From the NCBI RefSeq assembly GCF_900660605.1, contig NZ_LR215024.1, positions 186,001 through 250,000 of the forward strand: DNA of 64,000 bases, written 5' to 3'. Within the stretch, counting starts at the first letter, position 1. Each line of letters opens with the position of its first letter. The translations under genes and the position numbers were made by a program. This DNA comes from Mycoplasmopsis glycophila (GTDB lineage: Bacteria; Bacillota_I; Bacilli_A; Mycoplasmatales; Metamycoplasmataceae). The notes under the pieces were generated by a model. It had not been told where the DNA came from, did no database searches, and saw only the letters and a list, made by a program, of their open reading frames with translations. Shown one piece after another: positions 22,383 through 33,705 of the stretch.

Positions 22383-23087
22383 ATGACACCACACATACAT
22401 GCAAAAAAAGGCGAAATTGCCAAAACAGTTATTATGCCAGGAGACCCGCTTAGAGCGAAATTTATTGCTGAAACATATTTAGATCCTGGTTTTAAATTAG
22501 TAAATACAGTTAGAAATATGTTTATGTATACAGGTACTTACAAAGGAAAACCTATTACAATTGCAGGAAGTGGTATGGGATGTCCTTCAATTGGAATTTA
22601 TTCATACGAACTTTTTAAATTTTATGATGTAGATCGTATTGTAAGAATTGGTTCAATGGGTTCTTACCAAAAAGATCTTGGGCTTTACGAAGTTGTTTTA
22701 GTTAAAGATGCATATGCTGACTCAAGTGCATTTAGAAGATTAGCACTTGGTAAAGATGAGCAAGTAGCTAAACCAAATCCTGAATTAAATGATGAAATTA
22801 GACAAATAGCTAAAAAACTCGATATTAAAATCAATGAAGGTAGAATTCACTCTTCAGATGTATTTTACTCAGTAGTTCCACTTGAAGAAAGAATTAGACT
22901 TTCTGAAAGTATTGGAGTTGAGATGGAATCTTATGCTTTATTCACAAACGCTGAAGTGACAGGTAAAAAAGCTGCTTGTCTTTTAACTGTTAGCGATAAC
23001 TTAATCACACATGAAGAGACTTCTGCTGAAGAACGTCAATTAGCTTTTACAAAAATGATGGAGATTGCTTTAAATTTAGCAAAATAA
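22383..23087 (+). CDS. deoD: purine-nucleoside phosphorylase
   Basis: A 234-residue enzyme splitting purine (deoxy)nucleosides with phosphate into base and (deoxy)ribose-1-phosphate. DeoD-type hallmarks are MPGDPLRAKFIAE near the start, GSGMGCPSIGIYSYEL, VRIGSMGSYQ and GVEMESYALF. The closing segment LLTVSDNLITHEETSAEER holds the catalytic Asp found in the bacterial hexameric type. GAGGAGG precedes the ATG. The gene is the first of deoD-pdp-deoC, with one base between its stop and the next start, so the three are co-transcribed. It receives nucleosides from the importer encoded just upstream. Confidence 0.96.
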   Translation: MTPHIHAKKGEIAKTVIMPGDPLRAKFIAETYLDPGFKLVNTVRNMFMYTGTYKGKPITIAGSGMGCPSIGIYSYELFKFYDVDRIVRIGSMGSYQKDLGLYEVVLVKDAYADSSAFRRLALGKDEQVAKPNPELNDEIRQIAKKLDIKINEGRIHSSDVFYSVVPLEERIRLSESIGVEMESYALFTNAEVTGKKAACLLTVSDNLITHEETSAEERQLAFTKMMEIALNLAK

Positions 23088-23088
23088 T

Positions 23089-24384
23089 ATGCGTGTAGTA
23101 GATTTAATTGAAAAAAAACGTTTGAATCATGAACTTTCACAAGAAGAAATTAAGTTTTTAATTAATTCTTATGTTCAAAATGAAACGCCAGATTACCAAA
23201 TGAGTGCATTTTTAATGGCTGTTATGTTTAACGGAATGAGCTCGAAAGAAATTGCAACAATGACTAAATACATGATGCATTCTGGGGATGTGATGGATCT
23301 TAGTGCAATTCCGGGCATTAAAGTTGACAAACACTCAACTGGAGGAATTGGAGACAAAACTACTTTAGCAGTTGCACCAATCGTTGCTGCTTGTGGTGCT
23401 CCAGTTGCTAAAATGAGTGGTCGTGGTTTAGCTCAAACTGGTGGAACAATTGATAAGTTAGAATCTATCCCTGGATTTAATGTTGAACTTACAGAACAGG
23501 AATTTATTGAACAAGTTAAAAAACACAAAATTGCTGTAATCGGACAAAGTGCACAACTTGTTCCAGCTGATAAAAAACTTTATGCTTTAAGAGATGTTAC
23601 ATCTACAGTTGAATCTATCCCTTTAATTGCTTCAAGTATCATGTCGAAAAAATTAGCAACAGGTTCAAATGCTATCTTACTAGATGTTAAATGCGGTAAT
23701 GGTGCTTTCATGAAAGATCTTGCAAGTGCTCGTGCTCTAGCACAAACAATGATTAATATTGGAAAAGAATTAAAAGTTGATGTCAGAGCTGAAATTACAA
23801 ATATGTCTAGACCAATTGGTAAGGAAATTGGTAATAAAAATGAAGTTTTAGAAGCAATTAGAACACTTGAAGGAAAAGGTCCACAAGATTTTAATGAACT
23901 TGTTTATTCTTCTTGTGCAACTATTTTAGAACAAGCGCAAATTGTAAAGACACATGAAGAAGGTATTAAAAAAGTACAAGAAGTGATTACAAATGGAAGC
24001 GCACTTGCTAAATTTTACGAGTTTGTTGAAATTCAAGGCGGTGATGTTAAAGCTCTTCAAGATCCTTTATTCTGAAATCCAAAACACAAATTGGAAATTA
24101 CTGCTTTAGAAGATGGTTATTTAGAAATTTTTGATGCTCTTACTTTTGGATTAGTTTCAATGAAACTAGGTGCCGGAAGAAGAACTAAAGAGGATTCAAT
24201 TGATTTTGAGGCTGGAATTACACTTAACAAAAAAACTAATGATCCAGTAAAAAAAGGTGATGTTATTTTTACACTTTGCTCTTCAAATCCTATTGATTCC
24301 AATTTAGTTGATGAACTAGCAACAGCTTATCAAATTAACGAAAATCAAATTGAAAACAAAATTATTCTCGATAAATTAAAATAA
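23089..24384 (+). CDS. pdp: pyrimidine-nucleoside phosphorylase
   Basis: A 431-residue enzyme of the thymidine/pyrimidine phosphorylase family. The phosphate-binding and catalytic segment KVDKHSTGGIGDKTT lies around residues 78-92. KMSGRGLAQTGGTIDKLESIPG, the substrate-site DVKCGNGAFM, and the C-terminal barrel-sandwich domain beginning near KLEITALEDGYL complete the family pattern. I call it Pdp rather than strict DeoA because mycoplasma enzymes accept uridine and thymidine; sequence alone does not decide specificity. The start has no own Shine-Dalgarno; it lies one base after the deoD stop and probably depends on translational coupling. Confidence 0.94.
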
Positions 24385-24418
24385 AACTTAAAACTATTAC
24401 AACCAAAGGAAATAAATT

Positions 24419-25081
24419 ATGAATTACAATAAAATGATTGATCATACATATTTAAAACCAGAAGGAACACAAAAAGAAATTGATAAATTAATTGATGAAG
24501 CAATTAAGTATGACTTCAAAACTGTTTGTGTTAACTCTTCATGAGTAAAATATGTGTCAGATAAATTAAAAGGAGCAGATGTAGGAATTACTAGTGTTGT
24601 AGGCTTTCCGCTTGGATCAATGATTACGCAAGCTAAAGCACACGAAGCTAAATTAGCTATTGACCATGGTGCAGACGAAATTGACATGGTAATTAACATT
24701 GGTCGTTTTAAACAAGGTGACTACGAATATGTTTTAAACGACATCAAAAAAGTTAAAGAAGCTTGTGGTTCACATGTTTTAAAAGTTATTATCGAAACAG
24801 CTTTACTTACAAATGAAGAAATTAAAAAAGCAACTGAAATTGTTATGAAATCAGGAGCTGAATTTATTAAAACTTCAACAGGATTTAGCTACCGTGGTGC
24901 GACACTCGAAGATGTTCAAATTATGAAAAGCGTTTGTGGGGATTCACTTTTAATTAAAGCAGCAGGTGGTATTTCGACTTTAGATGATTTAATTAAAATG
25001 CACGAAGCTGGCGCAACAAGATTTGGAACAAGCCGTTCAATCGCAATAATCGAAGGAAAAACTTCAAAAGAAGGATATTAA
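24419..25081 (+). CDS. deoC: deoxyribose-phosphate aldolase
   Basis: A 220-residue TIM-barrel class I aldolase cleaving deoxyribose-5-phosphate into acetaldehyde and glyceraldehyde-3-phosphate. Motifs are [39 protein letters not shown], and [10 protein letters not shown] with the Schiff-base Lys at residue 151. The DeoC length is normal. CAAAGGA lies upstream of the ATG at 24419. It ends the deo operon, delivering the deoxyribose carbon to glycolysis. A phosphopentomutase, needed to link Pdp/DeoD to DeoC, is not in this window. Confidence 0.96.
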
Positions 25082-25094
25082 GAAGTTTTTAGAT

Positions 25095-25118
25095 AAAAAA
25101 CCCGCTTGGGTTTTTTAT
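25095..25118 (+). terminator. terminator after deoC
   Basis: A 9-bp stem (25095-25103 with 25108-25116) with GCTT loop and T-rich tail. It ends just before the ymdB-like promoter. Confidence 0.85.
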
Positions 25119-25123
25119 TTTTA

Positions 25124-25129
25124 TATAAT
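25124..25129 (+). promoter_or_regulatory. -10 box of ymdB-like gene, leaderless arrangement
   Basis: TATAAT with a 6-nt spacer to the ATG at 25136. The deoC terminator lies immediately before it, so the mRNA cannot start much further upstream. Confidence 0.6.
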
Positions 25130-25135
25130 TAAAAT

Positions 25136-25945
25136 ATGTCTAAAACAAGAATTTTATTTATTGGAGATATCTTTGGTCTCCCTGGTGTCAAAACAGTAGA
25201 GAAACTATTACCTGAAATAATTGAAAAACATAAGATTGATTTTGTAATTGCTCAAGGAGAAAATGTCACAGGACGCAAAGGACTTAACTTTGAGGATTAT
25301 CAAAGATTAATGCAAGCTGGTGTGAATTGTTTAACAATGGGAAATCATGTTTGGGCAAATCAAGATATTTATAATTTCATTGATAGTTCAAATGTAATTA
25401 GGCCATATAACATTCAAAATAATTATCCAGGCGTAGGAAGTTTAGTTTTCTTACTTAAAAATAACAAAAAATTAAGAGTAACTTCTCTTTTAGGGTTAAC
25501 CTTTAATCAATTAATGAAACCTTGAGAACAAGAAGTAGCGAATAATTTCTTTGATGCAATCGACGAATTAATTGAAAAAAACGAAGCTGATTATCATTTT
25601 GTTGATTTTCATGGAGAAACAACAAGCGAAAAATACGTTTTTGGACTTTATGTTGATGGAAAAATAGATGCCGTGTGTGGAACGCACACTCATGTTCAAA
25701 CTAATGATTACAAGATTTTACCAAATGGAACTTGTTTTATAACAGATGCTGGTATGACTGGTCCAGAAAATTCAGCTATTGGTGCGAATTTCGAAGAAGT
25801 TTATGAAAAAATGCGTTTTGATAGCAAAAAACCATTCACAGTTAGCCAAAATTCCACTCAATTCAACTCGGTTATCATTGAATTTAACGATGAAAAAAGT
25901 CAAAATTCAATCGCTCCTTTAAACTTTGAAAACATTTACATATAG
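25136..25945 (+). CDS. ymdB: YmdB-type metallophosphoesterase
   Basis: A 269-residue calcineurin-like phosphoesterase of the YmdB family (2',3'-cyclic nucleotide phosphodiesterase in Bacillus). Metal-binding motifs are GDIFGLPG at residues 10-17, AQGENVTGRKG, MGNHVWANQ, the DFHGE segment, and GTHTHVQTNDYKILPNGT. It has no signal peptide and should act in the cytoplasm. The ATG lacks a Shine-Dalgarno sequence and sits directly after a -10 box and the deoC terminator, so a leaderless mRNA is expected. One Trp is TGG. In Bacillus YmdB is encoded next to the RNase Y gene; that gene is absent here. Confidence 0.93.
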
Positions 25946-25971
25946 AAGCTCATGAAAATGAGTTTCTTTTT
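25945..25971 (+). terminator. terminator after ymdB-like gene
   Basis: A 9-bp stem (25945-25953 with 25958-25966, one G-T pair) with GAAA loop and T-rich tail. Confidence 0.75.
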
Positions 25972-26047
25972 ATTTTCACAAATTGTTAAAAATTTTCATA
26001 TTTTCATTTAGAGAGCACAAAATACGTTCGATTCATTACGGATAATA

Positions 26048-26053
26048 TATAAT
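26048..26053 (+). promoter_or_regulatory. -10 box of the P80-like/nuclease ABC operon
   Basis: TATAAT 43 nt before the lipoprotein start codon. It is followed by a short leader with GAGAGGA. Confidence 0.5.
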
Positions 26054-26096
26054 ATACTATGTATTTAAATAATGTAATTAAATTCGAGAGGAAAAT

Positions 26097-28244
26097 ATGA
26101 AAGCAAAATTCAAAATTTTACTAGCAACAGCTTCTGCTGCACTAGGATTTGCACCAATTTTATCAGGTGCTTGTGCTGGCGGAGCTCAACGTTATGAGCA
26201 AAGAAACGATGGGACTATTAACGTTTCAGCAGGATTTTCAAGTACAAACAGACAAGGTCGTGCTTTACAAGCTCTTATCGATTACTATAACAACACTGTT
26301 CTTAAAGACGAAAATTCAGGGTATAAAGGTGAATATCCTGTTAAATGAGAAAAAACTTCAGGTTATTCAACATCTGCATTGGTTCAAGGACTTAAAGCTG
26401 CAGATAAAACAGGAGCTGTTGGAAACTTAATTTTTAACTATCCAGCTGCTGCTTCACAAATTGCATCTTTCAGAATGCAATTAGACTTTACAGGAATTAA
26501 TGGTTTAAATACTATTGCTCCACAATTTTTAGAAATTAACAAAAACATTGCAGGTATTGAAAATGGAGAAACTGTTGTTCTTCCAATTTCTAAATCAACA
26601 TCTGTTTTAACAATAAACTTACCATTATTAGGAAGTGTTTTAACAAGAATGATTGAAAAAGGTGCTACTGTTGATAATACAGAAGCTAGTCCAATTATTC
26701 AAAAGGCATTAAAAGCTTGAGAAGCTGCTTCTGAAGGCGAAAAAGCTGTTATTCTTCAAAAATGACCAGTAGAAGCTTTTAACGAAACTACTTGAAATTC
26801 AAGTGCAACTTTAAGAAATGGATACACAATTACTGATAATGTGTTTAAAACAACAGATGATTATCTTAAATTTATTGTAATTGTTAGAAGTTTCTTTAAA
26901 CATGGAAATGGAGGAGTAGATTATATTGCATCAACAGATGCTCTTCCAAACGATTTTTACACAAGAGTTGCTCAAGATGGTAAAAATTTATTCCCTAAAA
27001 CAAATGCTGCTGGTACAGAAGTCTATGGTGGATTTGACTTTAAATCATATGTAACTGCAGGTACAGAAGAATACAATGAACTCCAAAGTGTATTTAGTAA
27101 ATTCTTCCAAGTAATTAATCTACATGCACTTCAAGTTGGTGGTGATGGTTCTTATGGATCTACAAGATTCCAAAAACACGAATACTTATTTACAATAGGT
27201 TCAAGTGCTGGACTTTCATACAATACAATTAGTAGTAAAGGTGAAACACCATCTGAAATTACTGTTTTAAAAACACAAGAACAAACTCAGCTTGATAAAC
27301 TTTTAACTGGCGAAGATAAAAAAGTTGTTCAATTCTTTGTTTCTAAAGGTCTTCTCAAAGTTAAAAATTCACAAGACATTGAATCATTAGGTTTCATTGA
27401 TGGAACTTACACAAATCACGTATACTTATCAGGAATTAATAAAAATGCTGGAAACCACAATGCAAAATCTAAAGGTGCCACACAAGACGAAGTTATTAAA
27501 TCTGTTGGAGATAAAACTAACTTTGTAATTTTCTTTGCTGACGCTGACAATAACGTTATAACACATGCTAATGGAACTGTTACTCTTAAAAACATTCAAT
27601 TAAGTGATAAAAGTAAATATGTTGGAACTGTAGATTTCAGAGGAAAAGATAAAGATTTATACATCATTGATTCAGAAGACATTCGTGTATCACTTCAAAG
27701 TAACAATACACTTGTAAACCCAGAAGATACATATTCATTAATGGCGCCTCCAAAATCTTCAGCTACAGAATCAAATAACTACTATGTAGGTCAAGGGCCA
27801 TCTATTATTGGAATTCACGCAAATGATGAAGAAGATAAATCAACAAAAAGATTCCTTGAATGATTCTTAACAGGCACAATTCCTTCTATTCAAATTGCTG
27901 TTTCAGATACAAAAAATGAAACTTATCAAAATATGTCACCTTTTGATATTTTCAATAAACACGGAAATTACTTATCTACTACAAAGACATTCTTTGCTCA
28001 ACCATATGGAAATTATGCTAAAGCAGGAACAATTGAACATGAAATGTTTGAAGCTTTCAAATCGATTACATCAGATCCTACACACAACTTTTTAGTTGAA
28101 GATCCTGGAACACCAAACGCTGACATTGTAAGAAAAAACATAACAGCTGCAGCTAAAGCTATTGTAAACAGAGTCGATAACAAAGGTGGACAAAAATTCG
28201 AAGATGAATTAAAAACTTTTGTTAAAGCTATTAAAGTTGATTAA
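26097..28244 (+). CDS. large ABC-associated surface lipoprotein (P80-like)
   Basis: A 715-residue lipoprotein: signal peptide of about 25 residues ending in LSGAC, Cys26. The mature sequence starts with NVSAGFSSTNRQGRALQALIDYYNNTV, which has the look of an ABC extracellular solute-binding protein, as do later parts (GYSTSALVQGLKAA, FFKHGNGGVDY). By position and size it matches the P80-type lipoprotein that hominis-group mycoplasmas carry ahead of a TNase lipoprotein and a MalK-like ATPase. It is probably the substrate receptor of the importer encoded downstream. The substrate is unknown; the nuclease next door suggests nucleic-acid fragments. GAGAGGA precedes the ATG. Confidence 0.8.
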
Positions 28245-28246
28245 TA

Positions 28247-29443
28247 ATGAATAAATTAATTAAAAAATACAGAAAAATCCTTGCTCTATCAGCAAGTGTT
28301 TTTCTTATACCTGCAACATCTTTAGTTATTGCTACAAAATGTACATCTGAAAATAATAGTGATAAAAATCAAGATAAAGAATCAAAATCAATGTTATTAA
28401 ATGATCAATATTTTGAAAGTATAGATGCATTTTTTTCCAAAAATATTACATATAGTGTTTTCGATCCTTGAACATCAAAAGAAACAGAAGTTACAAAAAC
28501 TTTTTGAGAATTTTATAAAGCTGTTGATGCAACTATTTCGCATGTTATTGATGGTGATACAGTAAAAGTTACATTTGAAAGTATTGAAAAAGCTAACGAG
28601 CAAGCTGGTAAATCTAATGCTTTTAGCACTCAAGAACTTAATATTCGTATTCCTTTTATTGACACTCCGGAAGCATATGTTATAACAGAATTTGTTTTAG
28701 CAGAAAATAGAAAACAAGAAGAGAAACCTCAAGCAGAAATTGATCAAATTTTCAAAAATTTAGAAAACGAAATTGCACAAGCAAAAAGTAGTGGAGATAA
28801 CAATACGGCTCAACAAAAAACAGCAAAATTAAATGATTTAAGAAATAAACTTGAAATTAATAGAGTTGAACGTTCTTTATCGCATTTTGATACAGAATAC
28901 GCTAGAAAACTTTTACCTGTTGGAAAGAAAGTTAAATTAATTTCAGATAACTGAGCAGATAAATCATATGAAAGAAGTGTTGCCCACATTCTTTTCCAAG
29001 ATGAAACAACAAATCAATGAAAATTATTCTCATTAGAGATGCTTAAAAATGGTTATACCTTACCAAGATTAACAAATACAGAAGTTTCAAACTATAAAAA
29101 ACAAACAGAACTTGATTCTGAACAAGAAAATAGCGACTCTTTTGGTGCACTTGTAATGCCTTATATTGTCAATGCATTTAATTATGGAATCAAACAACAA
29201 AAAGGATTTTATTCACAAGAAGTTTTTGAATCAATTAAATCTAAATATCCAAATTCTATTTCTTCTAGAATTTCTACCCCTCTTGAATTATCGAAATTTT
29301 ACGGAGAACATGGTAACATCTATTCAGATTCAAAAGATTTCTTAATGCTTCCTGACGAATCTGAATTTAGATCTTTAAAAACAAATAGTAATTTTTACAA
29401 GATAAACGGTATATTTAAAATTAGTCAAATTAAATTCTCTTAA
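28247..29443 (+). CDS. membrane-anchored TNase-type nuclease lipoprotein
   Basis: A 398-residue surface nuclease. The signal peptide ends in VIATKC, Cys32. The staphylococcal-nuclease-like domain starts near ISHVIDGDTVKV (Asp102, Asp104 as likely Ca ligands) and continues RIPFIDTPE. There Arg134 and Glu142 match the catalytic Arg35 and Glu43 of staphylococcal nuclease in spacing. YERSVAHIL supplies the second arginine, Arg243. A helical, Glu/Lys-rich insertion (about residues 150-215) separates the two halves. It starts 2 nt after the lipoprotein stop, so translation is likely coupled. Related nucleases in other mycoplasmas also lie in ABC operons and are thought to supply nucleotide precursors. 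Confidence 0.92.
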
Positions 29444-29474
29444 TTTTGAATTTTTATCCTAATGAAAGGAAAAT

Positions 29475-31703
29475 ATGGAAAATAAAAATAAAAAACATTT
29501 ATCAACCCCAGCTATTGAAATCAAAAACCTAGTAATTGATTTTGGTACATCTGTTGCTGTTGATAATGTTTCATTTAAAATTAATCAAGGTGAACTTGTT
29601 ACACTTTTAGGACCTAGTGGTAGTGGTAAAACTACTACTCTTAATGCTATTTCAGGACTTTTAAAACCAAGTAGCGGTAAAATCTACTTTAGTGGAATTG
29701 ATGTTACAAAATATTCTCCTCAACAAAGAGAACTTGGATTAGTGTTTCAAAACTATGCATTATATCCACACATGAATGTTTTTGATAACATTGCATTCCC
29801 ACTTTATAATGACCAACACTGACAAGACACTTATAAATTAAATTATGACAAAGCAAACAAAACTATTTTAGTTTTAATTGCTAAACATTTTAATATTGAT
29901 CCAGAAATTATTAACAATGTAGAAAAAAGTTTTGAAATTAGAAATACACTTAAAGAACAAAACCGTGTTGCTCTTTTAAATTTAAAAACTAGAAGAGAAG
30001 ATATTTATCAAAACCAAGCTAATTTAGTTGAAATTGCAGAATCAAAAGCTGCTGCAGATAAAAACTTTATTGTTAAAGATTCATTAGAGTCTTACAAAAA
30101 AGCAAAGATGTTTAATGAAAAAACTCTTGCACAAAAACACATTAAATCTGAAATTGAACCTTTAGTAATTAAAGAAGAAATTACAAATATTTATAAAAAT
30201 AAACAAGAAGAAATTTCATCTCTTTTAGTTGAATTTAATTACACACTTAACGATATTTTACAAAGAGAAAAAAATCTTTTATTTGCTCTTAAAGAGACAC
30301 CAATTCTTACATTAGAATCATTACCAAAAATTGAAAATGACGATATCGTTCAACAATACAAACACGAAGTTGAATTTTGTGAAAATGTTGCAAAATTACC
30401 AGTTGCAAAATTTTTCAAAACTGTTGTTCACTTAGACTTTATTCAAAAAGAATATTTAAATAATTTAGATGAATACATTAAAAAAGCTTACAAAATTAGA
30501 GATGACCTTTTTGTTAAGCTTGAAGAATATAAATCTAAAGTTTATGAAAAAAACGTTGGTTTTTCTCCAAAAGAAATTGTTTATGGTTACGAAATTAGCT
30601 TATTAAACAAAATCAACGAAGCTCTATACAAAAACTTCTTTAGTTATGTAAAAAGCAAACACAATAAAATTCTTAAAAACTTAGATATTCAATTAAGTTT
30701 TATGAAAAAACTTGCTAAAAATCATAAAATCAATGAAATTATCTCTACTTCAGAAAAACAAATGAAGTCAGAGAATAAGTTAAATGAAAATAATTTTAGA
30801 AAAGCTCAAAAAGAACTTGCTGATTTAATTTTTGCTAGCGCTCAAGTTTCTTACAACAAAATGAACGTAAGCAAAAAACTTAACGAGATCATTCTTACAT
30901 TACCAATTGAATTACAAAAAGAAATTAAAGATTTATCAAAAGATATGATTTCAATGAAAGAAGCTATTGCAAGAGATGTTTTAGAAGTTGCAGAACGTGT
31001 TGATATTACTAAAAATTTAGCTAAAAAACCTACACAACTTAGTGGTGGACAACAACAACGTGTTGCTATTGCTCGTGCTCTTGTTAAAAAACCAAAAATC
31101 TTATTATTAGACGAACCGCTTTCAAACCTTGATGCAAAACTTAGAATTTCAACAAGAAAATGAATTAGAGAGTTACAACAAGAAAGCAAAATCACTACAG
31201 TGTTCGTTACTCACGACCAAGAAGAAGCTATGTCAATTAGTGACAAAGTTATTTGTATGTCAATGGCACAAGTTCAACAAATGGGAACACCAATGGAACT
31301 TTATAGAGAACCTGCTAACGAATTCGTGGCTAAATTCTTAGGTATGCCAGAAATGTCTGTTTTTGATGCTGTTGTTGCAAATGAACAACTTGTTATTAAC
31401 GGGAAAGAAGTTATGCCACTTCCAAAAATGACAAACAAACCAATTAGAGTTGGTATCCGTGGAGAAAACCTTGTTGAAACAAGTGCAAAAGAAGCGCTTT
31501 TCAAAGGTAAAATTAAAAACGTTGAGTATTTAGGAAAAGAAATTCAAGCACAAATTGTTTTTGAAGAACCTAACATCATTGCTAACGTTTTCTTAAATAA
31601 AAAAGACGAATACTCTGTAGGAGATGAAATCTACATGAGTATTGCTAAAGTATCAAGACTTCACTTATTCGATAAAGAAACAACAGAAAGAATTTATGTT
31701 TAA
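29475..31703 (+). CDS. ABC transporter ATPase (MalK/UgpC type) with giant helical insertion
   Basis: A 742-residue ATPase, about twice the usual 350-370. Walker A GPSGSGKT is at residues 46-53 and the Q-loop [14 protein letters not shown] near 91-104. The signature [15 protein letters not shown] appears only at about 522 and Walker [13 protein letters not shown] near 543, followed by H-loop FVTHDQEEA. The C-terminal TOBE-like domain ([20 protein letters not shown]) is normal. Some 385 extra residues, Lys/Glu/Asn-rich and predicted alpha-helical, therefore sit between Q-loop and signature. Mollicute UgpC-like ATPases are known to carry a smaller insertion there. AAAGGAAAAT precedes the ATG. 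The 3' end overlaps the permease gene by 8 nt. Confidence 0.93.
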
Positions 31704-32772
31704 TTTATCTACATTTTGTTTTAAATTTAGACAATATTTTAGATCTAAATTCTCTGTAGCAAAAAAACAATCAAGTTTAAGAATTATTGATGCTAAAGCA
31801 CCTTTTTGAAAACCTTTTTTACTTTTAACTCCTTCTATTTTAATTATTTTACTTTTCACAATTATCCCTTTCATTTTAACTATTATTACTGCTTTTGAAT
31901 CTAAAGTAGGATTCCACAACGAAACAGTTTGAACAAGCGACAACTTTAGAAAAATTTTAGATCCAAGCGAAAGAGCTGGTCAACAATTTTATATAGCTGT
32001 TAGAAACTCATTTGTTTACTCAATTGCAGCTTTACCTATTTCGTTATGTATTTCAATATTAATTGCTTCGTCCATTTTCCATATTGTAAATAAATATTTA
32101 AGAGGAGCTGCACAAACAATTTTCTTCCTTCCTTATGTAACTAATGCTATTGCTGTTGGTCTTACTTTCTACTACCTTTTTGGTGGAACAGAAACTCAAG
32201 ACAGAGGATTGATCAATATGATTTTTGGAAGTAAAATTCCTTGATTAAAATCTGGTGAAATGGGATCGTGATTACCATTTGTTGTTATTCTTGTTCGTGG
32301 AGTTTGAGGAAACTTAGCTTTCCAAATCTTAATCTTAACATCTGCTATGTTAGGTGTTAATAAACAATTATACAAATCTGCTGCGATTGATGGAGCTTAC
32401 AAATCAAAACAATTCTTCTTTGTAACGTTGCCTTCAATTCAAAAAACTATTTCATTTTTAATCACAGTTGGTCTTATTGGTGGTATTAAGGTATTCCCAC
32501 TTGCTATTTTCAATAACCAAGCAAAAGACGCTATTAATAATGGTGGTGGTTCCTTAATGTTACTTATTTACTACTACATTACAGACCAAGGTAACTTCTA
32601 TATGGCTGGAGCTCTTTCGGTTTATTTAGTTGTTATCGGTATTGTAGTCTCATTTACATTACGTAAACTTATTGCTTCAATTTTCACAATCGCAAACAAG
32701 AAAGGAGAAAGATATGTTTACAACAAAATTGCTAATAAAGCAAATGTTTCTGAAACAAAATTTAAAATCTAA
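31696..32772 (+). CDS. ABC transporter permease 1 (MalF/UgpA type)
   Basis: A 358-residue membrane protein with six main hydrophobic segments. The cytoplasmic EAA loop reads YKSAAIDGAYKSKQFFFVTLPSIQKT, the usual coupling site for MalK-like ATPases. Start ATG at 31696 overlaps the ATPase end by 8 nt (ATG inside the last codons), favouring translational coupling. Residues 1-45 form a basic cytosolic N-terminus before the first helix (FLLLTPSILIILLFTIIPF). Trp is UGA-coded. Its last 59 nt overlap the next permease in another frame. Confidence 0.92.
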
Positions 32773-33703
32773 ACAAGAAAAAGTATCAAACCCAGTTGAA
32801 ACAACAAAAATTGTTAGCAAACTTTTACTTTTATTCTTTAAATTAGTTGTTATTTTGTTTTTTGGAGCAATCGTTCTTTTCCCTTTCTATTTCATGATTA
32901 CAAACTCACTTTTTAGTAATGATCTTTCATTAGATAAAAGTGAAATTCACTTAATACCAAGAGAAATTGATACAAACAAAATTTCTTTCCACTGAGAAAA
33001 CTATGCTAAAGCATTTCAAGAAGGATATGGTAAAGCTTTACTATATACTTCTTTAATTACAGCAATTAGTATTGCAGGTAAAATTTTCTTTTCAATGACT
33101 TTTGGTTATGCTTTCAGTTTAAAACAATGAAAACTTAAAAATGCAATGTGATTCTTCTTTTTATCGTTACTTGTTTTACCTGAATTAGCATTGCTTTGAC
33201 AACAATATATTATCGTTTCAAAATTAGAGTGAAAAGATAAAGCTGACATGTTTAGAATGTTAATTACATTAACTATTCCATTTGTTGCTTCTGTTTTTTC
33301 AGGATTTATGTTCCGTAATGCTTTTGAGGCAATTAATGATAGTGTTAAAGAATCGGCTAAAATTGATGGAGCAAGTGAATTAAAATTCTTTGTTAAAATT
33401 GCTATCCCAATGATTAAACCCACAATTTGAACTGTTGCCATCTTAACTGCCTTTGCATCATGAAACAGTTACTTATGACCTTCAACAGTTTATGATGGTA
33501 AAGCTGATGCGCCACTTTTATCGATTTGACTTTTCTCAACAGGAAAAGATAACGAAACAGGAAGTGAAGCATCTAGAGTTTTCACAAACATCAGAATGGC
33601 CGGGGCAATATTAGTTCTCCTTCCTCTTATTGTTGTGTATGCAGTAATTAGAAAAAGAATTATGAACGCAATTTCAAGACAAGGTGTTGCAACAAAAGGA
33701 TAG
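32714..33703 (+). CDS. ABC transporter permease 2 (MalG/UgpE type)
   Basis: A 329-residue permease with six predicted membrane helices. The EAA loop VKESAKIDGASELKFFVKIAIPMIKPT identifies it as the MalG-type partner. The ATG at 32714 was selected because AAAGGAG stands six bases ahead, inside the 3' end of permease 1; this gives a 59-nt gene overlap. A longer in-frame start at 32672 lacks such a site. It is followed by the 49-codon membrane protein with a two-base gap. Confidence 0.92.
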
Positions 33704-33705
33704 TT

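Noticed and set aside
30851-31195. Minus-strand open frame of 114 codons inside the MalK-type ATPase gene
   Set aside because: Antisense to the ABC signature and Walker B coding sequence; no independent evidence.
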